Positions 57,281 to 64,000 of a stretch of 64,000 bases of DNA are shown here, one piece after another. The DNA is taken from NCBI RefSeq assembly GCF_904846175.1, contig NZ_CAJGZM010000010.1, positions 17,837 through 81,836 on the forward strand, read 5' to 3'. Positions within the stretch are counted from its first letter, which is position 1, and each line of letters starts with the position of its first letter. Made by a program: the position numbers and the translations under genes. The notes below the pieces were generated by a model that searched no databases, was not told the origin of the DNA, and worked only from the letters and a program-made list of their open reading frames with translations. This DNA comes from Psychrobacter immobilis. GTDB lineage: Bacteria > Pseudomonadota > Gammaproteobacteria > Pseudomonadales > Moraxellaceae.

Positions 57281-60070
57281 ATGTTATTGAAGAACGACGT
57301 ATTGCGTGCGCGGGTTAGATTGTTAGGCTCGTTTTTAGGTGAGGCCATTTCTCGTCAATCTGGGGAAGAAACCTTACGTACTATCGAAACCTTGCGTAAA
57401 GGCTTTATTCAGGAGCGCCGCGAGCATAACAAAGAGAAAAAACAACAACTGATCGACCTTATCGCCTCGTTAGACAATCAAACCTTAAAAAACGTCATTC
57501 GAGCATTCTCTATTTACTTTTTCCTCGCCAATTTAACCGAAGAAAACTACTTGCGTGAGCAGCGCCGTATTATGCGTGCCGAGTCCAATCAAAGCTGGGA
57601 AGGCTCGTTTCGCCGCACCTTATTAGAATGCCGTGAGCGGCAGATCGAACCGAAGCAAATACAAGAGCTGATTGATCAGCTTAAATTTATTCCTGTTTTT
57701 ACCGCCCATCCTACCGAAGCTCGTAGACGCACCACCATGAATATCTTGCAGACCCTCTATGAGCATACCGATGCCATGAGCGACTATCCCGAAGGCAGCC
57801 TAGCCTTTATGCAAGCTAAGCAAAAAACGGCAGAAACTATTGATTTGCTATGGTCATCAGACGAAGTTCGTAGCCGCAAACCTCTGGTTTATGATGAAAT
57901 AAACAACGGCTTACACTATTTTGACGCCAGCTTATTCACCGCCATTCCCAAAGTATATCGTAATATCAAAGACGCTATCGTCGATATCTATCCTGAGTTA
58001 AGCGACTATCCTTTGCCAGCCTTTGTTAATTTTGGCTCTTGGATTGGCGGTGATAGAGATGGCAATCCATTCGTCACTCATGAAACCACTGAAATGGCGG
58101 TATTGATGCATGCCAATACCGTGCTACGCCATTACCAAGTGTTGGTCAGAAAATTGCGTCGTGAGCTGATTCATAGCGATACTATCGTCGATATCGCGCC
58201 AGAGATTTACGCCCGTATCAAAGACTACGGCACGCTCGATCAAAAAGTCTTTCGCTACAATCCCGATGATTACAATAATGAGCCGTACCGCAGATTATTA
58301 TCCATTATTCTTGCCAAAATAAAAGCCACCAACCAGCATATCCAAAGCCAAGGTACAGATGGTGAGGCTGCACAAGAGGCTTATTCAACACCGACGGCCT
58401 TGCTAGATGATTTGCGCCTTATTCGCAAAAGCGTCAATACCCATGACAAGGCGCATGGCGAAGGCTTACTGCTTGATACTATTCGCCTAGTCAAAACCTG
58501 CGGCTTTCATTTGGCCGCGCTGGATATTCGCCAAGATTCAGGATATCACGGCGAAGTTATTGCAGATATTTTTGCTAGCGCCTCAAATCTGCCCGACTAT
58601 AAAACCCTCAGCGAAACAGAGCGTCAGCAATGGCTAACCCGTTTGCTAGAAAAGCCCGGTGCACCGCTAATTTATACCGACAGCTTAAGCGCGCAAACAC
58701 ACGAGCAGCTTGCTCTGATGAATTCTGTCGCTAAACTGCGCAAACTGGTCGGCGATGATACTTTTGGTAGCTATGTAATTTCGATGACCAATAACGCCAG
58801 TCAGCTATTAGAGGTGCTGCTACTGATGCGTCTTGCAGGCTTATCGGGTATTGATGAGAAAGGACATTTATTTTCCGCCCTACCGGTTGCGCCGCTGTTT
58901 GAAACCATCGACGATTTAAAAAACATCGATAAAATTATGCCAATGGTGTTGGATAATCCGCTGTATCGTCAGCTACTTGAGCACTCAGGAAACATTCAAG
59001 AGATTATGCTTGGCTACTCAGACTCCTCTAAAGACGGCGGCATTATTACCTCCGCTTGGCAGTTATATAGCGCTCAGCAAACTATCACCGATATCGCCAA
59101 TCAATATGGTATCACCACTCGCTTGTTCCATGGTCGTGGTGGTTCCGTCAGTCGTGGTGGTGGCTCAACCCATCAAGCTATTGCCGCCCAACCTGCTGGC
59201 ACTTTACATGGACAAATAAAATTTACTGAACAAGGCGAAGTGCTTTACGCTAAGTATGCCAATCCAGATACCGCGGTGTTTGAATTAACCATGGGAATCA
59301 CGGGTGCGCTAAAAGCCAGCTCGTCACGATTTGTTGAGCAACCCAAACAGCTCGATAGCTATGAGGCCTTGTTTGCTGATTTGGCAGATGCCGGCGAACA
59401 GCAATATCGACAGCTGACCGATAACACAGAAGGTTTCTATCAGTTTTATTCTGAGGCCACGCCAGTACAAGAAATTTCATTGCTCAATATTGGCTCGCGT
59501 CCTGCTCACCGTAAAAAAGGACTGCCGAGCAAATCGACGATTCGAGCGATACCGTGGGTATTTGGCTGGTCATTGGCGCGCTTTACCCTTCCAGCTTGGT
59601 ATGGCGTGGGCAGCGCTTTAAGTAGCGTCAAAAAAGACGAAGATTTAATGAAGGAGATGAATAAAAAATGGCCTTTTTTCAATGTCTTTATCAGTAATAT
59701 CGAAATGGCTTTTACTAAATCTGAGATGAATATCGCCCGCGCATACAGTCAACTGTGTGCAGATGAAAGCTTACGTGAGCAGGTGATGCAGGCAGTGATT
59801 GATGAGCATGAGCTCACTCACGCAGGTCTCAACTCCTTGCTAGAGCAGACGTCTTTACTCTCAAACCAACAAGAATTGGCTCATTCATTGGAATGGCGTA
59901 ATGCCTATTTAGACCCTATTAACTATATTCAGATTGAGCTACTCAAACGTATGCGCCAGCCTGATAACGCTAGTGATGATAAATTGGAAAATAACGAGAG
60001 ACTGGCTGTCGAAGATGCATTAATTCGTAGTATCAATGCCTTGGCAGCAGGCCTACGCAACACGGGTTAG
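57281..60070 (+). CDS. ppc: phosphoenolpyruvate carboxylase
   Basis: 929 residues (E. coli 883). It carboxylates PEP to oxaloacetate, refilling the TCA cycle. Active-site segments: FTAHPTEARRRT with catalytic His, GGDRDGNPFVT, GYSDSSKDGGI, and the glycine loop FHGRGGSVSRGGG. The family's C-terminal NTG is present (RNTG). AAGGA before the ATG. It stands alone and is followed by a hairpin terminator. Confidence 0.97.
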   Translation: MLLKNDVLRARVRLLGSFLGEAISRQSGEETLRTIETLRKGFIQERREHNKEKKQQLIDLIASLDNQTLKNVIRAFSIYFFLANLTEENYLREQRRIMRAESNQSWEGSFRRTLLECRERQIEPKQIQELIDQLKFIPVFTAHPTEARRRTTMNILQTLYEHTDAMSDYPEGSLAFMQAKQKTAETIDLLWSSDEVRSRKPLVYDEINNGLHYFDASLFTAIPKVYRNIKDAIVDIYPELSDYPLPAFVNFGSWIGGDRDGNPFVTHETTEMAVLMHANTVLRHYQVLVRKLRRELIHSDTIVDIAPEIYARIKDYGTLDQKVFRYNPDDYNNEPYRRLLSIILAKIKATNQHIQSQGTDGEAAQEAYSTPTALLDDLRLIRKSVNTHDKAHGEGLLLDTIRLVKTCGFHLAALDIRQDSGYHGEVIADIFASASNLPDYKTLSETERQQWLTRLLEKPGAPLIYTDSLSAQTHEQLALMNSVAKLRKLVGDDTFGSYVISMTNNASQLLEVLLLMRLAGLSGIDEKGHLFSALPVAPLFETIDDLKNIDKIMPMVLDNPLYRQLLEHSGNIQEIMLGYSDSSKDGGIITSAWQLYSAQQTITDIANQYGITTRLFHGRGGSVSRGGGSTHQAIAAQPAGTLHGQIKFTEQGEVLYAKYANPDTAVFELTMGITGALKASSSRFVEQPKQLDSYEALFADLADAGEQQYRQLTDNTEGFYQFYSEATPVQEISLLNIGSRPAHRKKGLPSKSTIRAIPWVFGWSLARFTLPAWYGVGSALSSVKKDEDLMKEMNKKWPFFNVFISNIEMAFTKSEMNIARAYSQLCADESLREQVMQAVIDEHELTHAGLNSLLEQTSLLSNQQELAHSLEWRNAYLDPINYIQIELLKRMRQPDNASDDKLENNERLAVEDALIRSINALAAGLRNTG

Positions 60071-60135
60071 CATTGATAGAGAAAGAAGAAGTTAGTTAGT
60101 TAGATAGATATTTACTCAATCAAAATCGTACCAAC

Positions 60136-60182
60136 GCTGAGTTGATTCATGATGTTATCACAGTGAATCAATTCAGCTTTTT
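60136..60182. terminator. terminator between ppc and the DUF938 gene
   Basis: GCTGAGTTGATTCA and TGAATCAATTCAGC pair with one mismatch around a 14-nt loop that itself contains TGAT/ATCA, followed by TTTTT. It serves ppc and possibly the convergent gene. Confidence 0.8.
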
Positions 60183-60185
60183 ACG

Positions 60186-60839
60186 TTAATAAAGTTTTTC
60201 AAATACTAATATTTGATTGTTAGATGGCATCTCATAACGCCTACTTAACGTTAAATGATATGTATTTGCTAAATCTATAACGTCTTCTAAATGACGTATA
60301 CCACTATTAGCATCGCGCTGCCGTAAGCTATAGTCAAACTGACGATTGCTTTCACTGCTATAACTGCCCTTCTCGTTAAATGGGCCATAAACGATGAACT
60401 TTCCATTTAAAGGTAACATATCGCCGACCAATTCAAATAACTTACTAACCAAAGACCACGACATAATATGTAAAGTATTGGCGGTAAATACTGCATCATA
60501 AGGCGCATCAACAACCTCATTTATTGGTACTGAATCACGTGATACATCAAAAGTAAGCGGCGCATATAGATTGTGCGCAGGATAAGCAGTATGCCAAGCA
60601 TTGATGGTGGCATGATGCGCGAACACATCACTGGTCTGCCATATTAAATGTGCCAATCTCGGTGCAAAATACACACTATGCTGCCCCGTTCCAGAACCAA
60701 TCTCTAGCACATGCAGGGAATCTTTTAACACTTTTTGTAAAACAGATAGGATTGGCTGCTTATTATTCTCACACGCTTGTGAAGAAGATAAGGTTGCAGC
60801 GTCAAAGAAATGATTACTTGTTGAGCTGTCTTTATTCAT
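60186..60839 (-). CDS. DUF938 SAM-dependent methyltransferase-like protein
   Basis: 217 residues. SAM motif I is VLEIGSGTGQHSVYFA, with acidic SDVFAH after strand 2 and FTANTLHIMSW as motif IV. The GPFNEKGSYSSESNRQFDYSLRQRD stretch is distinctive of the DUF938 family, whose substrate is unknown. The starting residues are polar and cytosolic. AGGAAAGG precedes the ATG. Confidence 0.88.
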   Translation of the reverse strand: MNKDSSTSNHFFDAATLSSSQACENNKQPILSVLQKVLKDSLHVLEIGSGTGQHSVYFAPRLAHLIWQTSDVFAHHATINAWHTAYPAHNLYAPLTFDVSRDSVPINEVVDAPYDAVFTANTLHIMSWSLVSKLFELVGDMLPLNGKFIVYGPFNEKGSYSSESNRQFDYSLRQRDANSGIRHLEDVIDLANTYHLTLSRRYEMPSNNQILVFEKLY

Positions 60840-60884
60840 AGCCTTTCCTGTTCTCGATTATCTTGCAATATCGACCGCTAACCA

Positions 60885-61349
60885 CTAATAAATACCCGCT
60901 TCTATACCAGCTGCCAATGTCATCGCCAGTTCTTCGACTTGCTCGGTAAATGCCTCTTGCCAATCACCTTGCAAAATCAGCGCCTCTTGAATCCATGACC
61001 AGCGCAAACCAGTCGTAATCGTCTTCATAGCAAGCTTAGTACCCGTGCCATCATGACCTGCGCGAATATATAAGGCAAATGGCATGCCCTGCTTTTCTTC
61101 TAACACCGGATAATAACAGCGATCAAAAAAGTCTTTGGTCAGCCCTGCCATATAAGCCAAGTTCTCAGTCGTTCCTAATAATAGAGCATCGGCTGCCAGC
61201 ACATCTTCAGGCTGCGTATCTTGGGGAGATTTTAGTATGACATTAATATCTAAATCAGGATGATTGGCACCGTTATAAGCAGCTTGTGCCAATTTTTTGG
61301 TATTAGGTGATGGCGCATGAGCAACGATAAGTAAGGTTTTGCTAGCCAT
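60885..61349 (-). CDS. flavodoxin/NADPH-dependent FMN reductase-like protein
   Basis: 154 residues from the ATG at 61349 (GGTGA 5 nt upstream; the ATG at 61361 is an alternative). The fold shows a beta strand LLIVAHAPSPNTKKLA binding FMN phosphate, DALLLGTTENLAYMAGLTKDFFDR as the second flavin loop, and YIRAGHDGTG. It probably reduces FMN or quinones with NAD(P)H. Lies upstream (+63 bp) of nothing functional; the osmC gene precedes it on the same strand across a tandem repeat. Confidence 0.8.
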   Translation of the reverse strand: MASKTLLIVAHAPSPNTKKLAQAAYNGANHPDLDINVILKSPQDTQPEDVLAADALLLGTTENLAYMAGLTKDFFDRCYYPVLEEKQGMPFALYIRAGHDGTGTKLAMKTITTGLRWSWIQEALILQGDWQEAFTEQVEELAMTLAAGIEAGIY

Positions 61350-61374
61350 TTTAATCACCATTATTGTAGTTACT

Positions 61375-61454
61375 AGTTTTTGGAATCAGGAGTTCTTGGA
61401 ATCAATAACTCTTAGAACTAATAGCTCTTAGAATTAATAGCTTTTGGAATTAAT
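61375..61454. repeat. five tandem 16-bp repeats over the osmC stop codon
   Basis: Units at 61375, 61391, 61407, 61423 and 61439, each near AG(C/T)T(C/T)TT(G/A)GAATTAAT. The last unit, on the minus strand, encodes the end of the OsmC protein (INSKSY and stop). The others are copies drifting away from it, most diverged at the far end. A sixth, more degenerate unit may follow within the gene. Confidence 0.9.
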
Positions 61455-61844
61455 AGTCACTTTTTGAATAATATCAGGATGAATGCTTTTAGCAACCGGA
61501 CACGTGAGTGCGGTGTTATAGAATATCTTTTGCGTCTTATCATTTAACTCTTGATTAAAAGTAATCGCAACATGTACTTCACTAACGCGTCTTGGATCAG
61601 CTGCCATGACCTTAGTCACTTCAGCGGTAGTACCTGCGATATCAATCTCCATATCACGGGCTTTGATGCCGATAATCGTCAACATGCAACTGGCTAAACT
61701 CGTCGCTAATAAATCAGTCGGTGAAAACGCCTCACCTTTACCTTGATTATCTGTTGGCGCATCGGTAATGATTTTATTGCTTGATTGCAAGTGAATAGCA
61801 GTAGTGCGTAGATCGCCTTGATAGGTTACTTTTGAGGTTGTCAT
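61434..61844 (-). CDS. OsmC/Ohr-family peroxiredoxin-like protein
   Basis: 136 residues. Two conserved Cys: SLASCMLTIIG and ALTCPVAKSIHP, the pair that reduces organic hydroperoxides in the family. GEAFSPTDLLATSLASC is the usual context. It is closer to the short YhfA-like OsmC proteins than to Ohr. Cytosolic. Its last codons are part of a 16-bp tandem repeat. GAGA precedes the ATG. Confidence 0.88.
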   Translation of the reverse strand: MTTSKVTYQGDLRTTAIHLQSSNKIITDAPTDNQGKGEAFSPTDLLATSLASCMLTIIGIKARDMEIDIAGTTAEVTKVMAADPRRVSEVHVAITFNQELNDKTQKIFYNTALTCPVAKSIHPDIIQKVTINSKSY

Positions 61845-61916
61845 TGGGTTCTCTTTGATGTTTACTATTAGTAAGATATAATTCTTATAGAATCTTGATT
61901 AGATAGTTTAGGAGTA

Positions 61917-63647
61917 TTAGTTTATTTTAGTAGGGAATAACCTTTGAGTGAACTCATCTACTACACTTTCTGTTCTAATGAAGTCTCGAATTCTTTCGCG
62001 AGTAGTTATATTTGATTCTGATATTATACTTTCTAGATGACTGGCGACATCCTCTATTTGGGCTGAAAATGCATCGTTATCATTCAAAACAGCAAATACA
62101 GCAGCTGTTACTTTCTTTTGTGATTTTAACGGTGCATCTAATATATCTCCAGTTTTCCAATGTTTTTTTACTAAAGCATACAATGCATAGAAACGGAAAA
62201 TAACTCGTGTTCTATCAACTTTTCCTGAGCGTACTAAATAGTCGAATTTGTACAATGCTAAAGCAGCAATATGGTAAAGCTCAACATTGTGATTCTCTGA
62301 AAAGATCCTTCCATCAAACTCTTTCCGTATTCCTCTGTGGTCACGTGCTGCACGATGTGGCTGATAAAAAAACATAGCTGCTGCAACTTTCATTAGATCT
62401 GATGGACGAAGGATTCGTGTGCGTTCAATCCCAACATCTCTATACTGATTATCTCTTCTTTCAATATAAATACGTGCATCACCACTTTGAGAAGCGCAAT
62501 ACTCTTCTAGATCTTTCATAAACGGGCGTAGTGCCCAAAACTGATCTTCTCTAACTTCATTTTGTCGGTTTGTACCGATGATAACACTGGATACAAAATC
62601 AGTATCGCTACACCCAATCAAACGCAGTGGAACAAATATACTTTCGGCTTGATCAGGAATATAAGCCAAAATATTTGTAGTTTGGCACCCATTTACAATT
62701 TGATAGTCTTCTAGACTGAAAACATCTCCTTTACGATCTATATTTTTGGAAACAACGGTAATTCCGTTATTTTTAAAAACAAAAGAAGCATTACCACCTG
62801 ATTCTAATTCAGATATTATTGATTTGTTTATTTCAGATTCAGGATTAAAGTCTCTGACATTATCATAAAATAAAGACTTATTAATGTGGCGAACTCCATC
62901 TTGGTCAGGCTCTCCAAGTGCAATTGCTAAAATCTCTGATGCAGGAACATATCCAATATATGCTTCATCAACTTTTTCATGATTTGGCATTGTAACCGCT
63001 TTTTGAAAATTAAGCTTTGCGGAAGATGAATTCGTTGCCGAACGAAAACCATTTTGAATAATTTTAGCGCCTACACATTCAATATGGATATCATTAAAAA
63101 TATTTAGCTCACTCAAACGTATTTTATTCGTTTCTATTAACCTTTCTATTAACTCTGAAACTTGACCAGAACCAGTAGTACAGTAGTAACATCTTAAAGA
63201 AGGACTCGTTTTAGCCGCTGTCGAATAGATTGCTTCTTTTACTTCGGCAAGACTTTGCAATTGCTCGCTTATAATTAATGATCGATCCGTGAAAAAGTCA
63301 TAGACCGCATCAAGGAATTTTGAGATATTTCCGTAATCAAGTTTATCTGATGTTTTTGACTGAAAAAAATGGAAATCTGAAGAATGATTTCTTCCTAAAG
63401 AAAGAATCTCAATAGCTTCATCAATATCAGTACAAAGAGACCCCTGAATAGAAATAGCTACTCCATCAATACCAAACTCCTCCCCTTTGAGATGAGCTCT
63501 AAAAGGATCTATATTTTCTCCAAGCACTCCGTTTTCTATTGAAAATATTGACATTACTTCAAAAAAATCTGATTCATCCATATTTTCGTTTGGATTCATT
63601 TCTTGAAAAGTTTTAAGTTGCGCTTTAACGATTGGATTCATAGCCAT
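61917..63647 (-). CDS. AIPR-family protein (candidate phage defence) with PD-(D/E)xK-like N-terminus
   Basis: 576 residues. The central block has FKNNGITVV (about 291-299) and YQIVNGCQTTN (315-325), hallmark motifs of the AIPR family, named for abortive-infection phage resistance. At the N-terminus, GEEFGIDGVAIS (D61) and FHFFQSKTS (Q96-x-K98) look like the D...QxK core of a restriction-like nuclease. It stands alone, with no methylase or partner beside it, and looks more A/T-rich than its neighbours, which hints at transfer. It is oriented with the rRNA operon whose terminator lies 190 bp upstream. Start ATG at 63647 preceded by AAGGA. Defence role is inferred from the family. Confidence 0.85.
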   Translation of the reverse strand: MAMNPIVKAQLKTFQEMNPNENMDESDFFEVMSIFSIENGVLGENIDPFRAHLKGEEFGIDGVAISIQGSLCTDIDEAIEILSLGRNHSSDFHFFQSKTSDKLDYGNISKFLDAVYDFFTDRSLIISEQLQSLAEVKEAIYSTAAKTSPSLRCYYCTTGSGQVSELIERLIETNKIRLSELNIFNDIHIECVGAKIIQNGFRSATNSSSAKLNFQKAVTMPNHEKVDEAYIGYVPASEILAIALGEPDQDGVRHINKSLFYDNVRDFNPESEINKSIISELESGGNASFVFKNNGITVVSKNIDRKGDVFSLEDYQIVNGCQTTNILAYIPDQAESIFVPLRLIGCSDTDFVSSVIIGTNRQNEVREDQFWALRPFMKDLEEYCASQSGDARIYIERRDNQYRDVGIERTRILRPSDLMKVAAAMFFYQPHRAARDHRGIRKEFDGRIFSENHNVELYHIAALALYKFDYLVRSGKVDRTRVIFRFYALYALVKKHWKTGDILDAPLKSQKKVTAAVFAVLNDNDAFSAQIEDVASHLESIISESNITTRERIRDFIRTESVVDEFTQRLFPTKIN

Positions 63648-63834
63648 ATAGCTTCCTTTGCTTTAAAGTTATACTTATTACGAAGACTGAATTTTTATAA
63701 GCCATTATAAATACTTTTCTGACTGACAAGTAGCTTAAGATTATAGATAGTATTTCTAATACTTATATCATTATTATTCGACATTTATTAATAGTATAGC
63801 TTGAGTATAAACATGGTTAAACCCTAGGCAAAAT

Positions 63835-63866
63835 AAAACCCCCTTACACAAAGTGCAAGGGGGTTT
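63835..63866 (-). terminator. rRNA operon terminator
   Basis: AAACCCCCTT and AAGGGGGTTT pair around a loop with inner CAC/GTG pairing; on the minus strand it is followed by TTATTTTG. It lies 15 bp after the 5S gene. Confidence 0.9.
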
Positions 63867-63881
63867 AACTTTAGAATAGAG

Positions 63882-63996
63882 AGCTGACGATGACCTACTC
63901 TCACATGGCCGGAGCCACACTACCATTGGCGCGATGATGTTTCACTTCTGAGTTCGGGAAGGGATCAGGTGGTGCCATCATGCTATTGTCGTCAGC
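63882..63996 (-). rRNA. rrf: 5S ribosomal RNA
   Basis: About 115 nt on the minus strand. Recognisable segments: the CCTGATCCCTTCCCGAACTCAG loop region (63938-63972), GAAACATC, and the closing helix GCTGACGA pairing with TCGTCAGC at the two ends. The 23S gene should lie beyond the right window edge. Confidence 0.95.
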
Positions 63997-64000
63997 AAAG

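Noticed and set aside
61375..61454. Possible CRISPR array
   Set aside because: Repeats are 16 bp, directly adjacent without spacers, and overlap a gene end; no cas genes in the window.

Overview
The window looks like a chromosomal segment of a Moraxellaceae gammaproteobacterium, most probably Psychrobacter. This is judged from remembered protein resemblance, gene orders such as dut-(phosphohexomutase)-argB and leuS-lptE-holA, the fused nuoCD, and AT-rich intergenic DNA; no search was run. It is mostly core genome, with accessory material near 41-42 kb and at the right end.

Left part (1-16.3 kb): a truncated NadQ-like Nudix regulator diverges from nadA-nadB, and a perfect 9-3-9 palindrome sits between the -35 and -10 boxes of the nadAB promoter. 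Next come a LysO-type lysine exporter, three tandem OmpA-like lipoprotein genes (the middle one broken by a stop codon right after the lipobox cysteine), two ubiquinone-pathway flavin hydroxylases, phoH(ybeZ) and ybeY, an MscS channel, a TonB-like protein, an unrecognised 265-residue protein and ferredoxin-NADP reductase.

Centre (16.5-33 kb): a complete respiratory complex I operon, nuoABCDEFGHIJKLMN with nuoC and nuoD fused, reads leftward from a good sigma70-type promoter at about 33.05 kb. NuoA, NuoJ, NuoK and NuoG carry extensions or insertions relative to E. coli.

Right-centre (33.8-52 kb): rep helicase, mgtE, dut, a phosphomannomutase/phosphoglucomutase and argB; then an IS200/IS605-type element carrying only tnpB, with both subterminal hairpins recognisable and a TnpB whose RuvC-II glutamate is not at its usual place; then an ArsC/Spx-like protein, leuS-lptE-holA, an unrecognised Gly-rich membrane protein, and a MacAB-type exporter.

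Right end (52-64 kb): two identical tRNA-Lys genes behind an rRNA-leader-like sequence, a metallo-beta-lactamase-fold hydrolase, a large catalase, an exported dienelactone-hydrolase-like protein, PEP carboxylase, a DUF938 methyltransferase, a flavodoxin-like reductase, an OsmC protein, and an AIPR-family protein with an apparent PD-(D/E)xK-type N-terminus. The AIPR gene lies just downstream of the terminator of an rRNA operon whose 5S gene closes the window. AIPR is the clearest candidate phage-defence gene. Short tandem duplications of 7-18 bp recur next to stop codons (phoH, nuoB, osmC) and after lptE.
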